Assembly: GCF_003051005.1 (NCBI RefSeq)
Contig: NZ_QAOW01000009.1
Coordinates: 186,001-250,000, forward strand
Reading direction: 5' to 3'
Source: Rhodococcus sp. OK519
GTDB taxonomy: Bacteria; Actinomycetota; Actinomycetes; Mycobacteriales; Mycobacteriaceae
Length of the DNA: 64,000 nt
Shown: one piece after another, positions 33,510 to 41,529 of the stretch
Position numbering within the stretch: position 1 is the first letter of the stretch
How the letters are laid out: each line of letters opens with the position of its first letter
Position numbers and translations under genes: made by a program
The notes under the pieces: generated by a model
Database searches by the model: none
The model's input: only the letters and a program-made list of their open reading frames with translations
What the model was told of the DNA's origin: nothing

Positions 33510-35303
33510 TCACTCGCCGGTCATCGACTGTGTGGGCGAATGCAACTTCTCGAGGGTCTTCCCGTCACCGAGGTACATGTGCACGCCGCACGGCAGGCAG
33601 GGATCGAAGCTGCGCACGGTCCGCATGATGTCGATGCCCTTGAAGTTGTCGCGATCGTTCTCCTCGAAGATGTTCAGGTCCGTGACAGCGTCCTCGTACG
33701 GGCCCGGAATACCCTCGGCATCGCGGGGACTCGCATTCCACGGAGTCGGCGGGTACGGGTGGTAGTTCGCGATCTTGCCGTCCCGGATCACCATGTGGTG
33801 CGACAGCACGCCGCGCACCGCCTCGGTGAATCCGCAACCGATGCCCTCGTCGGGCACCTCGAACGGTTCCCACGTCTTGGTGCGTCCGGCATTGATCTCG
33901 ACGAGCGCCTTCCGTGCGAAGTGCAGCGCCATCGCCGCCGCGTACGCCTGGAAGTACGTCCTCGCCCGGTTGCGCTCGATGGTGTTGCTCCACTGCGGAA
34001 TCCGCCATTCGAAGCTCGCCGGACCCTTGAGCGCCGTCTTCGGGAATTCGATCTTGACGCTGTGCCCGGTCGACATCACCTCGTCGGTCTCGACCATTCC
34101 GGCGAGCGCGGTCGACCACATGCGGGCCAGGGCGCCGCCGCCTGTGTCGAGGGCCAGATTGTTCTTGCCGTCGAACCACCGCGGCGACATCACCCAGCTG
34201 TACTTGTCCTCGAGATCCCGCTTCTGCGGCTTGGGATTGGTGTGCTGGTTCCACGGGTGCCGCCGGTCCACCGGATTGCCCAGTGGGTCGGTGGTCACGA
34301 ACATCTCCTGATCGGACCAGTCGTCGTAGTACGACGAGCCGAGCATGATCCGGATGCCCAGGTTGATGTCGACGAGGTCGGTGGTCAGCAACTTCCCGTC
34401 GACGACGACGCCCGGGGTGACGAACATCTTGCGGCCCCAGTCGGTCATGTCCTTGTACGCGAAGTTGCACACCTCGGGGTCCTGGAAGGCGCCCCAGCAG
34501 CCGAGGAGGGTGCGCCGCTCGCCTACGTGCTCGTAACCCGGCAGCGCCTCGTAGAAGAAGTCGAACAGGTCGTCGTGCATCGGGACGACCTTCTTCATGA
34601 ACTCGATGTAGCGCATCAGCCGCGTCGTGTAGTCGGTGATCAACTGCACGGTCGCGACCGTGCCCACACCTCCCGGGTACAGCGTCGACGGATGGACGTG
34701 CCTGCCTTCCATGAGGCAGAACATCTCTCGCGTGAGGCGGCTGATCAGCAGCGCCTCCCGGTAGAACTCGCCGGTGAACGGGTTGAGGGCCCGCATGATG
34801 TCGGCGATGCTCTTGTAGCCGTGCTCGTCCGAGTGCCGGGCCGGCGTGTTCTCGGCCTGCGCGAGCACACCGGGGTTCGTCTCGGCCACCATCTTCTCGC
34901 AGTAGTCGACCGCGACCAGATTCTCCTGGAAGATGTTGTGGTCGAACATGTACTCGGCAGCCTCGCCGAGATTCGCGATCCACTCGCCGAGGTGCGGCGG
35001 CTGGACGCCGTACGCCATGTTCTGGGCGTAACACGAGCACGTCGCGTGGTTGTCACCGCAGATTCCGCAGATGCGGCTGGTGATGAAGTGCGCGTCGCGC
35101 GGATCCTTACCCTTCATGAACAGCGAGTAGCCCCGAAAGATCGACGACGTGCTGTGGCATTCGGCCACGGTCTTGTTCTTGAAGTCGACCTTCGTGTAGA
35201 TCCCGAGGCTGCCGACGATCCGGGTGATCGGATCCCAGGCCATCTCGACGAGACCCTTGTCGTCGGTCGCCCCCTGTTTCGGCTCGGGCACTGTGGAAGT
35301 CAT
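33510..35303 (-). CDS. hhyL: [NiFe] hydrogenase large subunit, group 1h (high-affinity)
   Basis: A 597-residue catalytic subunit that oxidises H2, probably at atmospheric concentrations. The N-terminal nickel motif is RICGICGDNHATCS (Cys79, Cys82), the exact form of actinobacterial group 1h enzymes. The C-terminal motif DPCLPCGVH has Cys569 and Cys572 and is followed by a 22-residue extension that the maturation protease should remove after His575. It lies 40 bases downstream of the small subunit and 8 bases before the iron-sulfur protein gene. These enzymes supply maintenance energy during starvation in Streptomyces, Rhodococcus and mycobacteria. Confidence 0.96.
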   Translation of the reverse strand: MTSTVPEPKQGATDDKGLVEMAWDPITRIVGSLGIYTKVDFKNKTVAECHSTSSIFRGYSLFMKGKDPRDAHFITSRICGICGDNHATCSCYAQNMAYGVQPPHLGEWIANLGEAAEYMFDHNIFQENLVAVDYCEKMVAETNPGVLAQAENTPARHSDEHGYKSIADIMRALNPFTGEFYREALLISRLTREMFCLMEGRHVHPSTLYPGGVGTVATVQLITDYTTRLMRYIEFMKKVVPMHDDLFDFFYEALPGYEHVGERRTLLGCWGAFQDPEVCNFAYKDMTDWGRKMFVTPGVVVDGKLLTTDLVDINLGIRIMLGSSYYDDWSDQEMFVTTDPLGNPVDRRHPWNQHTNPKPQKRDLEDKYSWVMSPRWFDGKNNLALDTGGGALARMWSTALAGMVETDEVMSTGHSVKIEFPKTALKGPASFEWRIPQWSNTIERNRARTYFQAYAAAMALHFARKALVEINAGRTKTWEPFEVPDEGIGCGFTEAVRGVLSHHMVIRDGKIANYHPYPPTPWNASPRDAEGIPGPYEDAVTDLNIFEENDRDNFKGIDIMRTVRSFDPCLPCGVHMYLGDGKTLEKLHSPTQSMTGE

Positions 35304-35343
35304 CGAGAAGCCTTCTTTCCCTCGGCGATCACGCGAGTTCGCA

Positions 35344-36429
35344 CTACCAGGTACGGACGGCCCCCGTCCTCAGGAGGCGCCCTGGTGCGCGCCAATGAGG
35401 TTCCTTCTCGAGCGTGCGTCCGGTGACGCTCCGCAATGTCCGGATCACCGATCCGTACACCTCGGACACCGAGCTGGAGAGGATGCCGCCCGGAGGTTCG
35501 TCCATGAACGGCATGAACTTGTCCGGGAATCCGGGCATCGTGCATCCGATGCAGATGCCGCCGACGTTGGGGCAGCCACCGATTCCGGCCATCCAACCAC
35601 GTTTGGGCACATTGCATTTCACGACAGGACCCCAGCATCCCAGTTTGACGATGCACTTGGGTGAGCCGTACTCGGTCGCGAAATCGCCCTGCTCGTAGTA
35701 GCCGGCACGATCACAGCCCTGATGCACCGTCTGCCCGAACAGCCACTGCGGGCGGAGTTGCTCGTCGAGCGGGATCATCGGCGCCTGCTCCGTCACCTGG
35801 TACAGCAGGTACGTCAAAGTCTCCGACAGATTGTCCGGCTGGATCGGGCATCCCGGCACACAGACGATCGGCAGACCGGCCTTCGACTTCCAATCCCAGC
35901 CCAGATAGTCGGGCACTCCCATCGCGCCCGTCGGATTGCCGGCCATCGCGTGAATACCGCCGTAACAGGAACACGTACCGGCCGCGACGATCGCCGTGGC
36001 CTTCGGCGCCAGACGGTCGAGCCACTCGCTCGTCGTGACCGGCTGCCCGGTCTCCGGGTTGTTGCCGAATCCGCACCAGTAGCCCTCGTCATGCAGCTTC
36101 TCGTTCGGAATCGAGCCCTCGACAACCAGAACGAACGGTTCGAGTTCGCCGCGGTCCGCCTTCCAGAACCACTCGAGAAAGTCGTCGGCGCCACCGGCAG
36201 GTCCGCACTCGAAGTCGATCAACGGCCAGTGAACGGCGATCTTGGGCAGTCCGGGCAGTGCACCGAAGACGATTTCCTCGACGCTCGGCTGGCTGGCTGC
36301 GGTGAGGGCCACCGAGTCTCCGTCGCAACTGAGCCCCGCATTGATCCACAGGACGTGAATGACGCCCTCGTCCGTCTCCTCGGGCTGCGACTTGCCGGCC
36401 TTCTTCGATGCTTTCGTGGGTGTCGACAT
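35344..36429 (-). CDS. hhyS: [NiFe] hydrogenase small subunit, group 1h
   Basis: A 361-residue iron-sulfur subunit carrying electrons away from the active site. No Tat signal precedes the mature part, so the enzyme stays on the cytoplasmic side. The proximal-cluster motif reads CDGD (Cys35, Asp38) where most hydrogenases have CxxC; the Asp ligand is a hallmark of group 1h, described for the Cupriavidus necator actinobacterial-type enzyme. Further cluster cysteines are in GTCSCYGG, VPGCPIQPDN, GCDRAGYY, CIVKLGCWGPVVKCN and GICIGCTMPGFPDK. The ATG at 36429 has GGGGAG 8 bases upstream; an ATG 21 bases earlier is less likely. Confidence 0.95.
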   Translation of the reverse strand: MSTPTKASKKAGKSQPEETDEGVIHVLWINAGLSCDGDSVALTAASQPSVEEIVFGALPGLPKIAVHWPLIDFECGPAGGADDFLEWFWKADRGELEPFVLVVEGSIPNEKLHDEGYWCGFGNNPETGQPVTTSEWLDRLAPKATAIVAAGTCSCYGGIHAMAGNPTGAMGVPDYLGWDWKSKAGLPIVCVPGCPIQPDNLSETLTYLLYQVTEQAPMIPLDEQLRPQWLFGQTVHQGCDRAGYYEQGDFATEYGSPKCIVKLGCWGPVVKCNVPKRGWMAGIGGCPNVGGICIGCTMPGFPDKFMPFMDEPPGGILSSSVSEVYGSVIRTLRSVTGRTLEKEPHWRAPGRLLRTGAVRTW

Positions 36430-36506
36430 AACGGCCACTCCCCGGGGCATCCCGCCCCTGCGTCACCGGAGTCGACCCTCGGCCCACTTGCGTGACGCCC
36501 ACCACA

Positions 36507-36536
36507 ATTAAGGCGCGACAGCGGTAGGTCTGTCAA
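36507..36536 (-). promoter_or_regulatory. promoter of the hydrogenase structural genes (TTGACA-N18-CTTAAT)
   Basis: On the minus strand a perfect TTGACA (36536-36531) is followed after 18 bases by CTTAAT (36512-36507). The transcript would begin near 36500, leaving a leader of about 70 bases before hhyS. Downstream lies an inverted repeat GCGTCAC (36460-36466) / GTGACGC (36492-36498) that could bind a starvation-linked regulator. It separates hypAB from the structural genes. Confidence 0.65.
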
Positions 36537-36546
36537 CGCCGGATGA

Positions 36547-37398
36547 TCATTCGCGCCGGCGCTCCGAGATCCACTCGTACCATCGTTCGAGACCCTCCCC
36601 GCTGGTCGCGGACAGATTGATCACGCGCACATCGGGATTCACCGATCGCGCATTCCGTTCGCACGCCTCCGGATCGAAATCGACATACGGAAGAAGATCG
36701 ACCTTGTTGACGATCACCAGGTCCGCCACCGCGAAGATGTGCGAGTACTTGAGTGGCTTGTCGTCACCCTCCGTCACAGAGATAAGGACAACCTTGCCTT
36801 GCTCGCCGAGGTCGAACAGCGCGGGGCACACGAGATTTCCCACGTTCTCGACGAACACCAGCGACTCGTTCGGCGGGCTCAGCGTGTCGAGTGCCCCTCT
36901 CGTCATCTCGGCGTCGAGGTGGCATCCCGATCCGGTATTGACCTGCACCACAGCGCATCCCGTCGCCTTGATGCGATCGGCGTCGAGCAGGGTCTCCTGA
37001 TCCCCCTCGATCACCGAGACCGGGGTCGACGACTGCAGGTCCTTCACGGTGCGCTCGAGGAGGGTCGTCTTGCCCGACCCCGGCGAACTCATGAGGTTGA
37101 ACGCCAGGATCCCGCGTGCCTGCAGCCACGCCCGGTTGTCCGCGGCCAGCCCGTCGTTCTTGGCCAGGATCTTCTGCTCCAGCGTCACGGTCTCGGTCGC
37201 GACCGCTTCGTGATCATGGTCGTGATCGTGATCATGCGTGTGACCGTGCGAGTGGCCGTGGCCGTGCCCATGACCGTGCTCGTGCTCGTGCTCGTGCTCG
37301 TGCGGATGGCCGTGTTCGTGGGGAACCGTTTCCGCCGGCACGCTGATCCGCGCCCCGGCCGGTTCGTCGAGTTTGCCGCAGCCGCACGTCGCACACAT
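36547..37398 (-). CDS. hypB: hydrogenase nickel-insertion GTPase HypB, with histidine-rich tract
   Basis: A 283-residue GTPase delivering nickel to the large subunit. The N-terminus MCATCGCGK is the high-affinity metal site. Residues 27-63 alternate His with another residue for 19 histidines without a break, a nickel-storage tract seen in some HypBs but long here. The G domain has the P-loop SSPGSGKTTLLE, EGDQETLLDADR, the Cys/His metal site in GSGCHLDAEM, ENVGNLVCP and NKVDLL. It lies 3 bases after hypA. The tract suits an organism that hoards nickel for this enzyme. Confidence 0.96.
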   Translation of the reverse strand: MCATCGCGKLDEPAGARISVPAETVPHEHGHPHEHEHEHEHGHGHGHGHSHGHTHDHDHDHDHEAVATETVTLEQKILAKNDGLAADNRAWLQARGILAFNLMSSPGSGKTTLLERTVKDLQSSTPVSVIEGDQETLLDADRIKATGCAVVQVNTGSGCHLDAEMTRGALDTLSPPNESLVFVENVGNLVCPALFDLGEQGKVVLISVTEGDDKPLKYSHIFAVADLVIVNKVDLLPYVDFDPEACERNARSVNPDVRVINLSATSGEGLERWYEWISERRRE

Positions 37399-37401
37399 GG
37401 T

Positions 37402-37731
37402 TCAACCCACTTCCATCGACATGATTCGCAGTTCACGACCCGAGAGGACCTCGACGTCGGCACTTCCGCACGGACACAACAAGATCAAGTCCTGCACGGG
37501 AAAGTCCGTATCGCAGCCCCGGCAGTGCGCGAGTCCGGGCGGTTCCTCGATGTCGAGGCGAGCCCCCTCCGCGACCGTCCCCTCGGTGACCAGTTCGAAG
37601 CAGAACTGCATCGCGTCCGGCACCACCGCACACAGTCGACCCACTTGCAGACGGATGCTGCGCACGCTGCGATCGCCGGCACGCTCGCACACCGCGTCGA
37701 CGACGCTCTGAGTGATCGCCATTTCGTGCAT
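37402..37731 (-). CDS. hypA: hydrogenase nickel metallochaperone HypA
   Basis: A 109-residue nickel chaperone partner of HypB. It begins MHEMAITQSVV, giving His2 and Glu3 for nickel binding. The zinc site is CRGCDTDF...CPCGS (two CxxC-type pairs) in the C-terminal half, followed by SGRELRIMSMEV. It is the first gene of the block. The 80 bases upstream, before the tetR stop, contain TATCGT as a possible -10 on the minus strand, so hypAB are likely transcribed from there. Confidence 0.95.
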   Translation of the reverse strand: MHEMAITQSVVDAVCERAGDRSVRSIRLQVGRLCAVVPDAMQFCFELVTEGTVAEGARLDIEEPPGLAHCRGCDTDFPVQDLILLCPCGSADVEVLSGRELRIMSMEVG

Positions 37732-37811
37732 CGCAGGTCCGTCCCTGGACGAAGGCTTCGGATCACACGATAGGACTCCAGAGTGCCGACGTCAGCAGTT
37801 TCGGGAAGGAG

Positions 37812-38468
37812 CTAGCGCACGCCCTCCGCCTGACCCGACGCCGCCGCCAAGCGACTGGGTGCGGTCAGCGCCGCGACGCCCATGTCGATCAGGTTGTTCA
37901 TGAACTCGCTGTTGTCCAGCGAGTGGTCGGCCCCGTCCTGGATGTCCTCGGCCCTGCTGGCCATCGCACCCACAGCCATGTCGATCCAGACGCCCAGGCG
38001 TTCGTCGCGCAGCGCCTCGGGGAGGTGAACCAGGCGCGCCTGAAGCTGCGAGTAGGCCCACTGAAGATCGTCGGTGCTGTCCGGATTGAGCGAATGATGT
38101 GAGCGCATCTCGCTGCGGCGCCGCATGTGCACCAGGATTCGCAGATAGTTGCGGCCGCTTTCGGTGTCCAACTGGAACCCGAGCGGCCACACCGCGACGA
38201 CGAGGAGCTCCTCGATCGAAGGCTCCTTCCCGCCGAGTTCCTCGACCAGCACTCGGCGTCGAGAGTCGATCGCGTCGCGATGCCGACGCACGACGGCCTG
38301 CAGCAGGGCCTCACGAGAGCCGAAGTGATAGTGCAATGCCGAATTGTTCGATTGCCCTGCTGCACGATTGATCTCGCGAAGATTCGCATCCTCGATGCCG
38401 AGAGAAGCGAACACTCGCTCAGCAGCATCCACCAGCCGTTCCCGAGTTGCACTGCCGTCGCGTCCCAT
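37812..38468 (-). CDS. TetR-family transcriptional regulator
   Basis: A 218-residue regulator with an N-terminal helix-turn-helix (VFASLGIEDANLREINRAAGQSNNSALHYHFGSREALL, residues about 18-55) and a long helical ligand domain (LVHMRRRSEM, RLGVWIDMAVGAMASRAEDI). It is divergent from the TauD-type dioxygenase and solute-binding-protein pair. A palindrome in the shared promoter region makes it their likely repressor and its own. It is not obviously connected to the hydrogenase genes downstream. Confidence 0.87.
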   Translation of the reverse strand: MGRDGSATRERLVDAAERVFASLGIEDANLREINRAAGQSNNSALHYHFGSREALLQAVVRRHRDAIDSRRRVLVEELGGKEPSIEELLVVAVWPLGFQLDTESGRNYLRILVHMRRRSEMRSHHSLNPDSTDDLQWAYSQLQARLVHLPEALRDERLGVWIDMAVGAMASRAEDIQDGADHSLDNSEFMNNLIDMGVAALTAPSRLAAASGQAEGVR

Positions 38469-38525
38469 GAGCGCATCCTATGTTCGGCTCCTCGCCGCCG
38501 GAACGGAGTCTCCGGTTCCAGGTCT

Positions 38526-38570
38526 TGACAATCCGCGCCCCTCCCCGCAAATTAATCCCATCGGATTAGT
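38526..38570 (+). promoter_or_regulatory. TTGACA promoter with TTAATCC-N4-GGATTAG operator
   Basis: TTGACA at 38526-38531 is followed by an AT-rich AAATTAAT that could hold the -10. It overlaps an inverted repeat at 38553-38570 with 6 perfect base pairs (TAATCC/GGATTA). This is the shared region of the divergent tetR and dioxygenase genes, which fits repressor control of the latter. Confidence 0.6.
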
Positions 38571-38592
38571 TGAGACGAGCGAGGAGGGTTGG

Positions 38593-39480
38593 ATGGCAAT
38601 CGAGGTATCGGCGCTGACAACTGCGATAGGTGCGGAGATTCGAGGGGTGGACCTACGGACGTGTGACGAGGCGACCTTTGCGGAAGTCCGGGACGCATTG
38701 CACGAATACCAGGTGCTCTTCGTCCGAGGCGCCCACCTGGACACCGACGATCATCTCGCGGTGGCCCGACGTTTCGGCGTGCCGAGCATTTTCCCGATCG
38801 CACGATTGCAGGGCGCCACGGAACCGAGCCTGCAGGTGATTTCGGATGGACCGGACAGTCCGCCGACCGCCGAGATGTGGCACACGGACGTCACCTGGAT
38901 TGCGACGCCGCCACGATACGCACTCCTGTGCGGCGAGGTGATTCCCGACGCCGGCGGCGATACGTTGTGGGCCTCGATGACCGCCGCTCACGACGCTCTC
39001 TCCCCGACGATGCAGAACATGCTCGCGGGTCTCGAAGTGGAGCACACCACCGACAGTTTCGTCGAGTCGGTCCTCGAGCGCGGACACCACAGTCCACAGG
39101 CACAGGCCCTGGCGGGTCGCCTGCAGGAGGCATACCCACGGGTCGTGGTGCATCCGCTGGTACGCACACATCCCGACAACGGGCGTCGGATCCTGTTCAT
39201 CGGCGGGCCGTCGATGCACCGCATCAAGGGCATGCGACGCGACGAGAGCGACGCCCTCCTCGGCTTCCTGAAGAACTACGTGACCGACGAGCGCTTTCAG
39301 TGCCGGTGGCGTTGGAGTGCGGGCGATCTTGCGATCTGGGACGAGCGTTCGACCATGCACCGAGCCGCCGCCGACCACTTTCCCGAATACCGCACGGTCC
39401 GACGGATCGAGATCGACGGCGATCGACCGTATTTCGATCACCGGAGTCGATGTGACCGAGAAATCTCGAGAGCGTCCTGA
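38593..39480 (+). CDS. TauD/TfdA-family Fe(II)/2-oxoglutarate dioxygenase
   Basis: A 295-residue dioxygenase of the clavaminate-synthase/TauD fold. Iron ligands are His97 and Asp99 in MWHTDVTW and a distal His in ERSTMHRAAAD near residue 257. The 2-oxoglutarate-binding Arg follows in RTVRRIEI. Family substrates include taurine, alkylsulfonates, alkyl sulfates and phenoxyacetates. The next gene is a solute-binding lipoprotein and the divergent gene a TetR repressor, forming a possible scavenging unit. No sulfonate permease or ATPase is nearby, so the substrate is open. Confidence 0.88.
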   Translation: MAIEVSALTTAIGAEIRGVDLRTCDEATFAEVRDALHEYQVLFVRGAHLDTDDHLAVARRFGVPSIFPIARLQGATEPSLQVISDGPDSPPTAEMWHTDVTWIATPPRYALLCGEVIPDAGGDTLWASMTAAHDALSPTMQNMLAGLEVEHTTDSFVESVLERGHHSPQAQALAGRLQEAYPRVVVHPLVRTHPDNGRRILFIGGPSMHRIKGMRRDESDALLGFLKNYVTDERFQCRWRWSAGDLAIWDERSTMHRAAADHFPEYRTVRRIEIDGDRPYFDHRSRCDREISRAS

Positions 39481-39498
39481 CCGATGGGGAGAAGAACG

Positions 39499-41097
39499 AT
39501 GATTCGATCGAAGCGGCCCTGGGCCGTATTGACCCTGGTCGTCAGCGCAGCACTGCTGGCCGGCTGCGCATCCAATGCAAGCGCGAGCGGCGAGACAACG
39601 GCCGCAGCGGACACCTTCATGCCAGGGATTCGCGGCGACCAGGGCGATGGCGGTGACCCTGCCGACGGCGGAACCCTGTCGTTTGCGAGCTACGCGCCTG
39701 TGTCCAGTCTCGACCCGGTCCGGACCCAGCCTTCCGGCTCGACGGGTGGCACCGAGATGGCGGCGATCTACGACCTTCTCGTCCGCTACGACGCGGAGAC
39801 GGGCCGGTACGAACCGCAACTGGCCCGATCACTGGAGCCGAGTGACGGCGGCAAGACCTGGGCCCTGACGCTGCGGGACGGTCTCACCTTCAGCGACGAC
39901 ACGCCCCTGGACGCGTCCGCGGTGATCGGCAGCATCAACCGCTACAACGCGAAGCGCGGTGCCAACAACGAGATCTGGTCTCGCAACGTGGCGGCCGTGA
40001 CTTCTCCGGATCCGTCGACCGTGATCTTCACCCTCACCCAGTCCTGGTCCGAGTTTCCGGCGCTCCTGGCGTTCGGACACGGCATGATCGTGGCGCCGAC
40101 CGCCGACCGCGGTGGCCAGTTCGTTCCGACCGGAGCCGGCCCGTTCGAAGTGGAACGGTTTGCGCCTCAAGAAGAACTCGTCCTCACGCCACGTTCCGAC
40201 TACTGGGGCGGCGCACCCCATCTCGGCAAACTGAAGTTCGTCAGCGTCCAGGGCGAACAGCCCAAGCTCGACACACTGGCGTCCGGCGGAATCCAGATGG
40301 CGTACCTGCGCAATGCCGAGACGGTACTCACCGCCAAGGACCGGTTCCCCGGGTACGCCGACTTCATCAGCATGGCGATGATCGGGCAGATCAACCACCG
40401 ACCGGGACATCCGGGTGCCGACGTCCGCGTCCGCCAGGCGATGGCGTCCGCCATCGATCCCGCGACGATCGACCAACGAGCACGCGCCGGACAGGGCATG
40501 CCGGGTGCCGAACTCTTTCAATCCTGGTCGAACTGGAACAACGACGTGGCGCCGCTTCCCCCGGATCAGGCCAAGGCCCGGGAACTTCTGAACGCGGCCA
40601 AGAAGGACGGCTACGACGGCGTCGTCCGCTACGTGGGAGTCCAGGACCCGAACGGTGAAGCTGCCGGTCTCGCGGTGCAATCCATGCTGCAGGCCGTGGG
40701 CTTCGACGTCCAACTGGACTTCGTGCACAGCCCGACCGACATGGTGAAGCGACTCTACGTCGACCACGACTACGACCTAGCGTTCGGCGGGACCGGACTG
40801 CTCGACGCCGCGCCCTTCCTTCGCCTCTATTCGACGCTGTACAGCACCTCGACCAACAATTCGGCGGGCGTGCAGAGCCCCGTGATCGATGCGGCGCTGG
40901 ATGCTGTCATGACCGCGGACTCGGACGACGCCAAGCGTGCAGCGCTGGCGAACGTCCAGCAGGTCTTCAACGACGAGGTCCCGATCCTGGTGTGGGGCGC
41001 CGGCGCCAACTACGTCCCCTGGCAGGACAACGTTTTCGGAGTGAAACCGAGCCTCGACAGCATCATGCTGCTCGACAAGGTGTGGATCGCCCCGTGA
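39499..41097 (+). CDS. ABC transporter solute-binding lipoprotein, family 5
   Basis: A 532-residue extracytoplasmic lipoprotein with an LLAGC lipobox near residue 26. The body matches the peptide/nickel/oligosaccharide family 5: FASYAPVSSLDPVRTQ, YEPQLARSLEPSDGGKTWALTLRDGLTFSDDTPLDASAV, GAGPFEVERFAP and PGADVRVRQAMASAIDP. The ATG at 39499 follows GGGGAGAAG. No permease or ATPase genes follow, so it must share a transporter encoded elsewhere or act alone. Coupling with the TauD-type enzyme 18 bases upstream suggests a common substrate. Confidence 0.87.
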   Translation: MIRSKRPWAVLTLVVSAALLAGCASNASASGETTAAADTFMPGIRGDQGDGGDPADGGTLSFASYAPVSSLDPVRTQPSGSTGGTEMAAIYDLLVRYDAETGRYEPQLARSLEPSDGGKTWALTLRDGLTFSDDTPLDASAVIGSINRYNAKRGANNEIWSRNVAAVTSPDPSTVIFTLTQSWSEFPALLAFGHGMIVAPTADRGGQFVPTGAGPFEVERFAPQEELVLTPRSDYWGGAPHLGKLKFVSVQGEQPKLDTLASGGIQMAYLRNAETVLTAKDRFPGYADFISMAMIGQINHRPGHPGADVRVRQAMASAIDPATIDQRARAGQGMPGAELFQSWSNWNNDVAPLPPDQAKARELLNAAKKDGYDGVVRYVGVQDPNGEAAGLAVQSMLQAVGFDVQLDFVHSPTDMVKRLYVDHDYDLAFGGTGLLDAAPFLRLYSTLYSTSTNNSAGVQSPVIDAALDAVMTADSDDAKRAALANVQQVFNDEVPILVWGAGANYVPWQDNVFGVKPSLDSIMLLDKVWIAP

Positions 41098-41127
41098 CGG
41101 CCAGAGTGCGGCGCCGGTCGAGCGTGA

Positions 41128-41481
41128 TCAGCCGGCGTCGTGCTCGTGGAAGTGCGTCGCACCGATCGTGTGGAGCAGTTCGTGGACGGTGTCGTCGACG
41201 AGGCGGTACCGGACCGTGCGTCCCGATCGCTGCGCCTCCACCCAGCCCTGCTGTCGCAGCAGGCGCAGCGCATGCGACACCGCGGTGCCCGTCATGCCGA
41301 GTGCGGCGGCGAGATCGGTGACGCAGATGTCGGGCGCGTGGTGCAGGCACAGCAGCAGCCGCAGCCGATTCGGATCCGACAGCAGCTCGAAGCGGCCCGC
41401 CCAGCCCGCGATGTCCGGGGCCACCAGTGCCTGTGCGGCGCGGCGGACGTGATCCGGGTCGATGGCGGGAGTCTCGGGCAC
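41128..41481 (-). CDS. ArsR/SmtB-family metal-sensor-like regulator
   Basis: A 117-residue winged-helix repressor: LLSDPNRLRLLLCLHHAPDICVTDLAAALGMTGTAVSHALRLLRQQGWV is the DNA-binding domain. The C-terminal helix and tail contain DDTVHELLHTIGATHFHEHD, with five His and several acids, resembling the alpha-5 metal site of nickel/cobalt or zinc sensors such as NmtR. An ICVTDL Cys lies at the alpha-3 site region. It diverges from an alpha/beta hydrolase gene across a 48-base gap containing an inverted repeat. The start is the GTG at 41481. Nickel is appealing given the hydrogenase and importer, but unproven. Confidence 0.85.
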   Translation of the reverse strand: MPETPAIDPDHVRRAAQALVAPDIAGWAGRFELLSDPNRLRLLLCLHHAPDICVTDLAAALGMTGTAVSHALRLLRQQGWVEAQRSGRTVRYRLVDDTVHELLHTIGATHFHEHDAG

Positions 41482-41491
41482 GGCCTCAGTG

Positions 41492-41519
41492 TAGGTCTGT
41501 GTAACCGAAACGGGACCTA
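41492..41519. promoter_or_regulatory. TAGGTC-N16-GACCTA inverted repeat between arsR and hydrolase
   Basis: Perfect 6-bp arms lie in the 48-base divergent gap, overlapping TACACT (minus-strand -10 candidate) and TAACGT (plus-strand candidate). This is the expected place for an ArsR-type operator. Confidence 0.5.
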
Positions 41520-41529
41520 ACGTAGAGGC

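Noticed and set aside
37205-37320. Simple CATG/CGTG-type repeat that might be a regulatory repeat
   Set aside because: It is the coding sequence of the HypB histidine tract.
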